This document shows, piece by piece, positions 1-8,800 of a stretch of DNA of 64,000 nucleotides. The number at the start of each line of letters is the position of its first letter. Positions within the stretch are counted from its first letter, which is position 1. Source of the stretch: Schizochytrium sp. CCTCC M209059 (lineage: Eukaryota > Sar > Bigyra > Thraustochytrida > Thraustochytriidae); the NCBI GenBank assembly GCA_000818945.1, contig KN805421.1, forward strand, positions 130,842 to 194,841. The letters run 5' to 3'. Below the pieces are notes generated by a model that worked only from the letters and a program-made list of their open reading frames with translations, had not been told where the DNA came from and did not search any database. Both the position numbers and the translations under genes were made by a program.

Positions 1-246
1 GCATCTTTTCAATCTTTCTGGTCTAGCTGTCAATCTACCTGCAAACGGTGCTGCTGACGCGTGAGCCTTTTGACGCACATTTATTACTTCCTCAACAAAT
101 ATGGAGTACCTATTTACATCGGCATTCTTTCTTCGTCTGGCCATTCACCGACAAAGGTCGACGCTGCTTTGACAAATCGATCGCGGATGACACGGTTCCC
201 AGCTTGCCTGTATAATACCGGATCGGCCCATAGAAACGAATTTGGC
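1..246. other. Window edge, 3' flank of VPS39 gene
   Basis: The 246 bases left of the VPS39 stop codon hold no reading frame that I can support. They most likely carry the 3' untranslated region and terminator of the leftward VPS39 gene. No repeat or RNA gene is visible. Confidence 0.4.
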
Positions 247-3200
247 TCATGATTTGTCGACTTTTGCGTCTGGAAGAGTCTCCGGGTCAAAACCAACGTC
301 GCGGAGACATGCATAATGGACCACGGCACCACTCGGAAGCCGCGCAACGGCCTGGCCATCGAGAAATTGGCGTTTACATTTGGGACTCGCGCATATGGAG
401 GTCCGCGTCACGACCGAGTACCTTTTACGAAGGCGTGCCAACGATTGCCGCGCAGATACCTCTTCCTTCTTGAGTAACTGTTTAATGACTTGCGTATCAC
501 GGAAACGCGATTCTTGATGACAAAATGTCGCCCTGAGAAATGGCTGCAAGTCTGCTAACGAAAGACTTGCTGGCATCAAGTCGAGCACCTTGGCTGCATC
601 GACCTCACGCGGATGTCGCTCCGTAAGACGAAGTGCATCATCCACCTTTCCTGCGCCAATCATGGTCTGCACCAAGAGAGGGAATACCTCATCCGCACCG
701 GCCTTGCCCGATTTATGCACACGAGCACAGTACGCCTCGGCGCGGTCAAGCGACTTCAAATCATCCACGTAAACACGAAGAGCCTCGGCGTGGCGACCCA
801 GTCGACCGAGAACCAGCGCATACGCTGCATAATGCGGAGTTCCTTCGAGCTCCGACGCTAAAACGCTCGCGTTCAGATGCTTGGCCTTCTCCAAGAAAGT
901 CAGCAGCTTTTGCTCCGTCTCCGTGGTCGCGCGTCCAGCTTCCTCAAGGTGTTCCATGTGTCGCAGATACAGAGAGGCCAGCTTGTTGGATTCCGCAGGC
1001 TGGAGGCCACCTCTTTGCTCGATCGCGTATTCCAAGTACGCAATGGCAATCGGCTCCTCGAGCGTTTCCCCTGACTCGCGAGATTCCTTACGTGCCGCCT
1101 CGTCAAGATCTTCCAAGGTACTTACTACGTGCGCTGGATCGAGCGGTTCTATGTGCGGCGCAGGTTTGAAAATTTCCAGGGCGTCGCGCGGCACGCAGGC
1201 ATTCACGACCCACTTTGCGTGCGCCAGGACAATCTTTTCATGCGCTGCACCAAGCCTTCGCAGGTATTCAACCGTTCTCAAAACGTAAGGCGAGCTTGCA
1301 GCGCGACCTCGACGAGCGTATTTCCGCCGCCCTTGATTGGGTAGTACTCCACCTTCGTTTTGCTCAAGCTTGTGGAGCCAATTGAGAGCGCTCTCATGCT
1401 GGCCTTTGCCAAAATAGAGCCACAGCAAGGTTTCCCACGACTCTGGGTACTGCAAGAGGAGCTGCTCGCAGGACTCCACAGAGCACCAGTTGTCTTCCCG
1501 AAGGAAACGCATCTTTTGATCTCGTACATGAGCCATCATAGCTCGCATCTCGGCAGACTCCAAGGCAGATGGAGACCCGGGCGATCCGGGCGTCTTTCCT
1601 GCACCTCTTCCTCCTCGTCCTCCAAGAGCACCAGCTGCCGATCGAGAACGCTCGCCTGGCGGAGAGCCTGCCGTCGCGTCACACAGAACGAAGGCGCGTA
1701 AAATGAGGTCGTCTACCGTGCTCAGCGTTTCGACAATGATGCCGTCAATTGAGGCCAGGACACGCGACTCCGCGCTCGATTCTTTGTCCTTGTTTGCGCC
1801 CTCCATGAGCTGCGCGCGCATAGCCAAAAGCTCGCGTCTATGCTCCAGCGCAAAAGGCAAAAACACACTCAAAAGAGCAAGTGCGAACTCAGCGCCACGA
1901 AGGAAACACAGATCAGGTGTCGATTCCACGATCGAACTTTGCACAACGTACTCGGGCTCGAAATCGATCGCCAGTATAGGCGGCGAGGCGCTCGAGGTTG
2001 GAGCGTTTGTGCCGCGAGCTGCGCGCAAGTGACCATGGTATAGCTCCCCCAGCTCGGTGCGCAGGTCAGCAAGGTTTAGTGAGGTCGTCACAGCAGCTTC
2101 GGGGCTGTCGAAAAGATCCGAGCGCGCAAAAAGCATTACCACAAAATCAATCGGGAGTCTCCCTGTCACCTTTGCGCCCTCAAGAAGCTGTCCAGCCCGC
2201 CTGAAATCCCGGCGCGGCGCGCACTCTCGAAAGTAAAAGAGTGCTGCGCGAGCTCTTGCATCTGCTTGCATGAGACGCAGCCCTTGTGCAGTGACCCCGG
2301 CACCCGGGTAGGTCGCGGGAACAGCGCTGGTCCCAGGCCGGTCCCATGCGGCCAGACCAGCGGCATCGCAGAGCTCCAGAGCGAATGTGAGCTTGCGGTC
2401 GTCAGGTGCGATCTCGAGGAGCGACTTGAGCATTTCCGGGAGCGTCCGAAGCAAAAGTACGTGCACGTACTTTTCGCTCGCAAGAAAAACTGCGGTCCTG
2501 CGAGCGTATGCGTGAGTTTGCGCTTCCTTCGCATTCACAGCAAACGATGGGCCACTCAAGCGATCAGTTGTTTTCACTGCAATGGTACACCCTGGCAGTG
2601 TCAGCACCTGGGTGCGTCTGCAGCTGGAAGCGAGATGGATCTCAATCTTGCGATGCAATGCCCCCACAATAAAGGGCTGGCATGATGCGACGGCAAGCGG
2701 AACTTCGCTCCAGCTCACACATTCACCTGTGTCGACAGTGCTAGTGTAGCGTGATTGCGCTTCAGAGATTTCGGAATACTCGTTTGTACGAGACGACGAT
2801 GCCATGCCACGGCGCGAGGGCAGGCCATCGAATCCCACAAAGAAACCCTGATCATCCTTGCATAGAAGAACCTCCCCTCGACTCGAGTCTTGGACGTCTG
2901 GGCTTCGATTCCAGGTTCCTGACCCGCCGTCAGAGCTATCTCCCTCCTGCAAGTGTAGGTCGCCTTTGGCTTCCATCGATGCCGAAGCGGTGATATTGAT
3001 TCGCGGAGCGCTTCGCACCTCGCACATGAGCGGGTGTTTGCGTCCTCCCGTACGCATTCGAGGACGCTTCTGTTCTGCGCCCGTCTGTATATCGTAGAAA
3101 GTGTAGTCTTTGGCAAAGCCCACGCAAATTTGGTCTGGTCCGGCCCATCGCATTGATCGCGCTGTTTCGGCCATGGGAAGTTGTCGCACAATGCGAAACT

Positions 3201-3972
3201 TGCCCACGCGGGGAGCCGCGCCTCCGCCGCCATTGTTACTGTTGGTGTTGCTGCTTGCGGCGGGCGCGTTGCTGCTACTATTACTATTACTATTTTCGCG
3301 AGACACTTTATAGAGAAGGACAACAATGAGACGCTTGAAGGCCACGCAAAGAAAGTCGCTCTCTGGATCTGGGGCATAGCAGACAACAGATCGTGACGAA
3401 AGCAAATCATTCGCGCCGAGCTCGGCCGTGATGGCCTCTGTTGGTCCATGCGTCACGGTCTGCAGCAACGGTTCGCCGCCAAAATGGTGTGCGAGTAGAT
3501 TCCCGTCCAGCACGCTGAGAAGAATACCCCATTTTTCGACGAATTGTAGCTGGCTCACAGGCTTTTTCGAGGGATTGAACCTCTTGAGGGCAACGCGAAG
3601 TCGCAGCGAGACATTTTCGCTGGTCATGTCAGTCTGTGAAGCTGCAGAGCTTGGCTGCCGGTTCTCATACACATAGAGCGCACCGTCTGCAGTGCCCACG
3701 AAGAGCGTAATTTTCTCCAGAGGCGTGGCCTCCATATCAACCCAGTCGCCGCCTTGAGTTCTCGGGCCGCCTCGATCGGCCTTGTCGCTCTGGCCATGAT
3801 CACTCCCGACCTTGCCGGCCCTGGAGGGCGGGGATCCATGCGTGAACATGGCGAGGCTTTCAATGCGCGCGCCCACGGGCGGCTGCAGAGTCTCCGCACG
3901 AAAACACGCCGTCTGAACAGGCCGTCCATCTTCCGGCCCGGCCTCGCCGAGGGCCGCGCCCGCGCCCAGCAT
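247..3972 (-). CDS. VPS39: VPS39/Vam6-like HOPS tethering subunit
   Basis: Predicted 1241-residue Vam6/VPS39 protein, a subunit of the HOPS tethering complex that binds Rab7 and promotes late endosome/vacuole fusion. The N-terminal half is a CNH-type beta-propeller; an early strand reads LFVGTADGALYVYE, like the start of other VPS39 propellers. The middle is helical, clathrin-heavy-chain-repeat-like solenoid. The last 50 or so residues hold the VPS39-family zinc motif: CASPKC, then ARLPSGAVVHYAC, matching the metazoan pattern of a CxxC followed by FARxPNGVVVHYxC. This tail separates VPS39 from TRAP1/VPS3. The open frame extends 60 codons upstream, but only from a GTG; the first ATG is at 3972 and has a purine at -3. 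The protein is longer than human VPS39 (under 900 residues) because of Gly/Ser/Asn-rich insertions in the propeller. It diverges from the repeat-protein gene at 4492. Confidence 0.9.
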   Translation of the reverse strand: MLGAGAALGEAGPEDGRPVQTACFRAETLQPPVGARIESLAMFTHGSPPSRAGKVGSDHGQSDKADRGGPRTQGGDWVDMEATPLEKITLFVGTADGALYVYENRQPSSAASQTDMTSENVSLRLRVALKRFNPSKKPVSQLQFVEKWGILLSVLDGNLLAHHFGGEPLLQTVTHGPTEAITAELGANDLLSSRSVVCYAPDPESDFLCVAFKRLIVVLLYKVSRENSNSNSSSNAPAASSNTNSNNGGGGAAPRVGKFRIVRQLPMAETARSMRWAGPDQICVGFAKDYTFYDIQTGAEQKRPRMRTGGRKHPLMCEVRSAPRINITASASMEAKGDLHLQEGDSSDGGSGTWNRSPDVQDSSRGEVLLCKDDQGFFVGFDGLPSRRGMASSSRTNEYSEISEAQSRYTSTVDTGECVSWSEVPLAVASCQPFIVGALHRKIEIHLASSCRRTQVLTLPGCTIAVKTTDRLSGPSFAVNAKEAQTHAYARRTAVFLASEKYVHVLLLRTLPEMLKSLLEIAPDDRKLTFALELCDAAGLAAWDRPGTSAVPATYPGAGVTAQGLRLMQADARARAALFYFRECAPRRDFRRAGQLLEGAKVTGRLPIDFVVMLFARSDLFDSPEAAVTTSLNLADLRTELGELYHGHLRAARGTNAPTSSASPPILAIDFEPEYVVQSSIVESTPDLCFLRGAEFALALLSVFLPFALEHRRELLAMRAQLMEGANKDKESSAESRVLASIDGIIVETLSTVDDLILRAFVLCDATAGSPPGERSRSAAGALGGRGGRGAGKTPGSPGSPSALESAEMRAMMAHVRDQKMRFLREDNWCSVESCEQLLLQYPESWETLLWLYFGKGQHESALNWLHKLEQNEGGVLPNQGRRKYARRGRAASSPYVLRTVEYLRRLGAAHEKIVLAHAKWVVNACVPRDALEIFKPAPHIEPLDPAHVVSTLEDLDEAARKESRESGETLEEPIAIAYLEYAIEQRGGLQPAESNKLASLYLRHMEHLEEAGRATTETEQKLLTFLEKAKHLNASVLASELEGTPHYAAYALVLGRLGRHAEALRVYVDDLKSLDRAEAYCARVHKSGKAGADEVFPLLVQTMIGAGKVDDALRLTERHPREVDAAKVLDLMPASLSLADLQPFLRATFCHQESRFRDTQVIKQLLKKEEVSARQSLARLRKRYSVVTRTSICASPKCKRQFLDGQAVARLPSGAVVHYACLRDVGFDPETLPDAKVDKS

Positions 3973-4491
3973 CGCAGCACCCGCGCCCCGCGCGCCTGCG
4001 CGTGAAGCGAGCCTCTCGGATCTTCGCGTTATGCTTGCTGTTGCTTTTGCTTTTGCTTTTGCTTCGAAGGCGGTTGCTCTTCCTCTGCCCTTTTTTGATT
4101 TCGCTTTACTAGCACATGGCTTGCCAAAATCATTCTTTGTTTTGTATAGCACAATTTGGAGAGCCGCGCGGAGTTTCGTTCAACTGTGCGTGGTCTATAC
4201 TCGACTTTCCCGTTCTGGGGTGCAAGTCAAGAATGGACCGAGTTCGCCGCGTGAAAAGGTAAAGTTGATCTCGTGCGAGAGAGGGCGCAGATGAGAAAGG
4301 CCAAACCCGAACTCGAAGCGTGGGCGGAGGGCGGGGGGTGGAAGGGGCCGCAGGAGGCTCGTGCCGCCCAGGTGGCACGCGCGCGGCGGGCACCCCGCAG
4401 GTGCAATCCGAATTCGCGCGTTGCTCGCTTGCTTGTGCGGCTTTTGTCGACGTCTCGCGTGGGTGACGCCGGCCGTGCAAGGTTTGAAAGC
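3973..4491. promoter_or_regulatory. Divergent intergenic region, VPS39 / repeat protein
   Basis: About 520 bases between two divergent start codons, so both promoters should lie here. At 4033-4064 the plus strand carries a TTGCTTTTGC hexamer run, which is AAAAGC repeats on the VPS39 sense strand, 60-90 bases upstream of its ATG. Similar AAAGC/AAGC runs occur in other leaders in this window. Both flanking frames stay open here from non-ATG codons, which I read as untranslated leader. Confidence 0.5.
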
Positions 4492-6399
4492 ATGACCGAC
4501 GGCGCGACGATGAGCCCCCCGGTCCCGCCTCTACCAAGGAACGCGGACGTGGATGTGGATGTGGACGTGGATGAGAAGGAGAAGGAGGAACAAAACGAAA
4601 TGCAAGAGCCAACGCCTTTGCCGCCAGAACTCTTGACGCCGTCCTCGAAAGGTCCGCGAACCCCCACGCCAAAGGCAGCAAAGGACGGCGACGCCAGATC
4701 CTCGTCGTCACGCGTGGAACGCTTATACGAATACGGCAAGGAGTCCGCCCGACGACGTCGCCTTGGTGAAGGCCGCACGCCCGAGCAGCAAGGGTGCACC
4801 TTTAAGCCCCGTATCAATTCATCGCGCCGAAGAGACCCAGCAAGATCGCCAAGGAGTCCCGTCAGTGATGCCAGCCGCTTCGATTCGCTGTATGAGCAAG
4901 GGGTTGCACATCGTGCTCGTCTCGAGGCCTCCAAGAAGCTTGCCGAGCGTGCCAGCACTCCTTCATTCAAGCCAAAAATCAACTCGTCGCAGGCTGGCCG
5001 TTCAGCCAACGCCGCGACGACGAACGATCAAGAAGGCTCTGCGCGTTTTGAAAAGTTGTACGCGCAGGCGATTGAGCAGCGCAAGGCCCTGGAAGAACGT
5101 CAAAAGCGCACCGTCGATGCAGAGTGCACGTTCCGCCCACAGACTTGGAATGGGCCGCGCAAGATCAAGGGAGACTCACCCAAGAGTACGAGTCCCTCTA
5201 GCCCCGCGACGCGCCATGAGCGTCTTAATGAATTGTACAATCATGCCAAGCAAGTGGAGGAGAAGAGAAAAAAAATGGCAGAACGTCTCGCATCCGAGTA
5301 TACCTTTACGCCGCGGACAAATGCGTCCACTTCTGCCCGAAACACCCCTCGACGGTCGCTGGATTCTCTGTACCCAGACCCAGCCGAGACAGCGGCGCGA
5401 GCAGCAGAGCTCGAGTCGATGCGACAGCTGCGAGAGATGGAGGGCTGCACGTTTGCGCCAAGTCTGGAGACGCGGGGCTATGGACCTCCACAGAGCCCTA
5501 GCCTCAGTGGCCGTAGGCTAAGTGCATCCGGTGCCGATGCGGGCGAGACTGCGGCCAATGCAATGGACGTGCATGCGCGTCTGTACGAGCAAGCCCGCGT
5601 CAAGACGAAGCAGCGTCGGTCGGCAGAGAGCTCACAAGCTCTCTTGGGAACGCATTCCTCGTCGTCCTCTGCCTCTGTCGCAGCGCTCTCCGCGGTCAGT
5701 CCATCAGGTCGGAGGCTTTCGCATGACAGCGCTGAGAAGCTTTTCACAAGGTTGTACCAGCATGGCAAGGACTGGGCCCAGAAGAAGGCACGCGAGGACG
5801 AAGCGGCGCAGCAACGCCGTGAAGAACGAGAATGGGCTGCAAACGCCGACGAGTGCACGTTCAAGCCGAACATTCCACACTCTTCGCGCGCCATGGCGCA
5901 ACGTGCAGAGCGCGGTTCGGAAGTAATCAAGCACGACGGCACTATTTTTGAGCGCCTTTACGCTCAATCCGTTGAAAAACGTGCAAAGCAGCGCATGGGC
6001 GCTGCCGACCGTCTTGGGCTTGACTACGCGTGCACGTTCCAACCACGGATCAATGCAACTAGCAAGGTGCTTGCGCAACGGCGACACAGCACTGGAGTCA
6101 GTGATCGTGAGCGGCTCATCAGGAACCGACTCGAAGCGAAGCGTGCCAGTGCTCGTGCTGGACTGCCGGAGGACGACGACATTGACCCGCTGGTGGACCC
6201 CATGGAGCGCATGGGTCGAACGTCTGCAAGTCGGCATGCTGCCGTTGATTTCTTGACCGAAGAAGTCGAGGAGGAAAGTGTGCAGTCCATCTCGTCTCGC
6301 GAACTCATGGCCTCTGTACTCGCTGAAGACGCGCGCGACCACCGCTTCAATGCAATGCGTGAAGAATCATGGGACACTGCCGAGCTCCTTGACAGCTAG
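4492..6399 (+). CDS. Protein with RLY...CTFxPxIN tandem repeats
   Basis: Predicted 635-residue soluble, charged, mostly helical protein of unknown function. It holds about eight degenerate repeats of 55-90 residues. Each starts with a (R/K/S)LYxxxxE/K helix rich in Lys, Arg and Glu and ends with a short strand: CTFKPRINSS, PSFKPKINSS, CTFRPQTW, YTFTPRTNAS, CTFAPSLE, CTFKPNIP, CTFQPRIN. Ser/Pro-rich linkers separate the repeats. I have an impression that similar repeats occur in uncharacterised proteins of flagellated protists, but I cannot name the family. No catalytic motif, membrane segment or signal peptide is visible. The start is the ATG at 4492 (MTDGATMSPP). An upstream in-frame ATG at 4291 would add 67 residues of Arg/Ala-rich, leader-like sequence. 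Two ciliary genes in the window make a cytoskeletal role worth testing, but this is inference. Confidence 0.8.
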   Translation: MTDGATMSPPVPPLPRNADVDVDVDVDEKEKEEQNEMQEPTPLPPELLTPSSKGPRTPTPKAAKDGDARSSSSRVERLYEYGKESARRRRLGEGRTPEQQGCTFKPRINSSRRRDPARSPRSPVSDASRFDSLYEQGVAHRARLEASKKLAERASTPSFKPKINSSQAGRSANAATTNDQEGSARFEKLYAQAIEQRKALEERQKRTVDAECTFRPQTWNGPRKIKGDSPKSTSPSSPATRHERLNELYNHAKQVEEKRKKMAERLASEYTFTPRTNASTSARNTPRRSLDSLYPDPAETAARAAELESMRQLREMEGCTFAPSLETRGYGPPQSPSLSGRRLSASGADAGETAANAMDVHARLYEQARVKTKQRRSAESSQALLGTHSSSSSASVAALSAVSPSGRRLSHDSAEKLFTRLYQHGKDWAQKKAREDEAAQQRREEREWAANADECTFKPNIPHSSRAMAQRAERGSEVIKHDGTIFERLYAQSVEKRAKQRMGAADRLGLDYACTFQPRINATSKVLAQRRHSTGVSDRERLIRNRLEAKRASARAGLPEDDDIDPLVDPMERMGRTSASRHAAVDFLTEEVEEESVQSISSRELMASVLAEDARDHRFNAMREESWDTAELLDS

Positions 6400-6651
6400 C
6401 CTCGTGCGCGGAATTTCCAAGCCCCTGTATACGAGCCCACCCAGTCAGTCTGCCATCGTAGATGCCAATGCCAGCATCTCATTTCTATCATCGTCGGAAC
6501 CAAGTCCGCCATTGCTCTCGATTATTTCCGCTCCGCACGCTGAAGAACTCCATCTATTTCTCCTTTGGCCACCTGTAGTCTTCCGAGCACTTACTTTTCT
6601 GTTTCACACAATCTTTCATCAAACTTGCAACAATTGGCTTTCATCAACTTG

Positions 6652-7137
6652 TTACACGACATCGAGATCCACTGCCCCAACACCGAGCACTTCCCGAATG
6701 GGAGCCCCGCCTTGAACACCTTGAACACCATCGAGCCAGGCGTCCCCGTAGATCGCCAAACCTTTCTCATCACGTGGTGTCGGTATGATTTCCCGTGCAG
6801 TCAATGCTCGACGACTCAAGAGAGCCTTTCCGAGTCGCTCCTTTGCCTGAGCAAATATACCTTTGTTCTCCTCATATATGCGTTTTCGTTCTCGCAGCTT
6901 GCCTAAATCGCGCATTCGTGACAGCTCGGACTTTTTGGCTTCAAGTCGATGCCTCGTGCGGATCTCCTGCAGCTCAAGGCTCGAGTATCGAGGCCCGCGC
7001 AAACATCGGCAAATGAGTCTCGATAAGACGAAAGTCCACAAGACCCAGAGCACGAGCATGCCGGCCATGGCGAGTGCAAAGTACGAGATGCACGTGACCG
7101 TGTGCGGATTCATTCGGCCTGTTGGTCGGCGCACCAT
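6652..7137 (-). CDS. Small single-pass membrane protein, unknown
   Basis: Predicted 161-residue protein. Residues about 9-40 form one strongly hydrophobic segment (ISYFALAMAGMLVLWVLWTF) followed by a Cys/Arg cluster (LICRCLRGPR). The rest is a basic, probably coiled-coil helix rich in Arg, Lys and Glu, with a Gly-rich end (IYGDAWLDGVQGVQGG). This suggests a short N-terminal signal-anchor with a cytosolic helical tail. The frame extends upstream from a GTG, but the ATG at 7137 is the first; another ATG lies eight codons in. The gene converges on the repeat-protein gene, about 250 bases between stops. I do not recognise the family, and a spliced upstream exon cannot be excluded. Confidence 0.55.
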   Translation of the reverse strand: MVRRPTGRMNPHTVTCISYFALAMAGMLVLWVLWTFVLSRLICRCLRGPRYSSLELQEIRTRHRLEAKKSELSRMRDLGKLRERKRIYEENKGIFAQAKERLGKALLSRRALTAREIIPTPRDEKGLAIYGDAWLDGVQGVQGGAPIREVLGVGAVDLDVV

Positions 7138-7614
7138 CTCGTTGACTTTCGAAAGGATTGGGGCCGAGCGTGAGCGCTGTCGAGCTGCAAATGAGCTATG
7201 CCCAGCGCTGCGACCGCAAGCAGCCTTACTTTGGGGAAAGACGCTATGAGATACGTCTTTCTTTCTCAGCCGAGCGCGAGTAGCGCGAATTAAGGGCACA
7301 TAGAGAAGCTCCACCGCGCTTGGAGACAGACACAGACTGTGCAGAAAGACCTGAGCTAGCAAATCTGCCTTGGCAGGATAAAATTGATGATTAACTGCAA
7401 GTACCAACGGCGGCTTCAGAGTCCGACTCACGGCCTGACAGTGAGTCTTGGACTCGACCAGACGCCCCCGGCACTTTGACGCAACGGATCGATTAATTTC
7501 GTTTATTTTATTTTTATTTATTTCTACTGTAAGCAGCTGTTGTTATCACAAGCAAGCCACGGGCCGACGAATGGACATCACAACAAATATAGATTGTGCG
7601 AGCCCAGTGCCAGG
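7138..7614. promoter_or_regulatory. Divergent intergenic region
   Basis: About 480 bases between the start of the small membrane protein and the methyltransferase ATG. It contains an A/T-rich tract around 7497-7530 (TTTATTTTATTTTTATTTATTT), unusual for this GC-rich DNA and about 90 bases upstream of the methyltransferase ATG. No other element can be supported. Confidence 0.4.
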
Positions 7615-8682
7615 ATGCAGGAAGCGAGCGGGGCTACTGGTGCCGACAACGCCTGGACGAGGTCAGCAGCCCTCGTCCTCGCACTAAAGGCCTCCTTGAA
7701 GTCACAAGACCGAAGCCAAACAACGATAGACCTTATCCAGAACGAGACGCTTGCCGGAGCCCATGCGTCGCGAAGTGCGGCCGCCAAAGAGTTGGCGGCA
7801 AGCTATGCTAGAGAGGAAGACATTGATGACCCTTCTCCGCGATCGTCGTCGCTAGCGTCCTCTGAAGGAGAAGTTTTCTGGCATGTCGAAGAATTTGTCG
7901 CAGATCACGAGGACGAGGCACGAGACGCGGTTGTGAGTCGCGTCGGAATCGCGATGGAGCCCTCACAAATCGAGCGCCTTGAACGCGAGGCTGCAAAGCA
8001 CTGGGACATTTTCTACAAGCGGAATACAACGAATTTCTTCAAAGATCGTCACTACCTGACCAAAGCCTTTCCCGTTCTACGCGAAAAGCTCGAGAGCGGC
8101 GAGCCTTGCAAGATGGTCGAGTTCGGATGCGGCGTGGGCAACGCCATTCTCCCCCTGGCAGAGACGTACATGAATTGTCTCGGATTCGGAGTTGACTTTT
8201 CTGACAAGGCCATTGCCCTTCTGAACGAGCGGAAGCACCCGCGCTGTCGTGGCTTTGTCGACGACATCACTGGCGCACAACCTCTTCCCGCCGAATTGCA
8301 CGGCGCGAACTTAGCTTCGCTGCTCTTTGTTCTTAGTGCTGTGGACCCTCCACGCATGAAGGATGCAGTCGCCAAGGTGGTTGCGTGCATTCGTCCTGGC
8401 GGCTTCCTTCTCTTTCGTGACTACGCTGAGCTTGACCACGCTCAAATTCGCTTTTCCCCAGAGCAAAGGCTTGGGCTCAATCACTATGTGCGACACGATG
8501 GGACACGAACATTCTTCTTTTCATTAGAGGGGCTTTCATGGCTCATGGAGGAGACGCTGGGCCTCGAGTGCGTGGAAGCGGCGTACATTCGTCGCGTTGT
8601 CGTCAATCGTCAAAAGGATCTTCGCATGCGTCGCATCTTTGTCAACGCTGTCTACCGTATACCGTCTGTGCCGGCACCATAA
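7615..8682 (+). CDS. METTL2/6/8-type tRNA m3C methyltransferase
   Basis: Predicted 355-residue class I SAM-dependent methyltransferase of the METTL2/6/8 (yeast Trm140-like) family, which makes 3-methylcytidine at position 32 of certain tRNAs. Diagnostic blocks are present in order: KHWDIFYKRN followed by NFFKDRHYL, which is the family hallmark; the SAM-binding loop VEFGCGVGNAILPL at about residue 168; VDFSDKAI after strand 2; LLFVLSAVDPPRM; and IRPGGFLLFRDYAELD. The C-terminal part RRVVVNRQKDLRMRRIFV is also typical. The first in-frame ATG, 7615 (context CCAGGATGC), was chosen; the upstream extension begins with TTG. I cannot say from sequence alone whether this is the METTL6 (serine tRNA) or METTL2 (threonine/arginine tRNA) type. 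The gene converges on the Caf16-like gene. Confidence 0.93.
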   Translation: MQEASGATGADNAWTRSAALVLALKASLKSQDRSQTTIDLIQNETLAGAHASRSAAAKELAASYAREEDIDDPSPRSSSLASSEGEVFWHVEEFVADHEDEARDAVVSRVGIAMEPSQIERLEREAAKHWDIFYKRNTTNFFKDRHYLTKAFPVLREKLESGEPCKMVEFGCGVGNAILPLAETYMNCLGFGVDFSDKAIALLNERKHPRCRGFVDDITGAQPLPAELHGANLASLLFVLSAVDPPRMKDAVAKVVACIRPGGFLLFRDYAELDHAQIRFSPEQRLGLNHYVRHDGTRTFFFSLEGLSWLMEETLGLECVEAAYIRRVVVNRQKDLRMRRIFVNAVYRIPSVPAP

Positions 8683-8754
8683 CTTGTGCCAAGCCGAGGG
8701 TTGGCTAGCCTTTTTCTTTTCCCCAATGCGCGTCTGATACGCGCAATACGGGTT

Positions 8755-8800
8755 ATGTATGTATGTCTGTCTGTCTGTCTGTCTGTCGGTCTATCTGTCT
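8755..8800. repeat. GTCT/GTAT tetranucleotide microsatellite
   Basis: Plus strand reads TATG TATG followed by GTCT units, with interruptions GTCG and CTAT. It lies in the gap of about 115 bases between two convergent genes and runs into the stop codon of the Caf16-like gene (stop at 8799-8801 on the minus strand). Confidence 0.85.

Noticed and set aside
61..473. Short plus-strand frames at the left end
   Set aside because: They are antisense to or just beyond the VPS39 C terminus and show no motif.
3973..4152. 60-codon N-terminal extension of VPS39
   Set aside because: It opens with GTG and contains no ATG; low-complexity Lys/Ala sequence typical of leader DNA.
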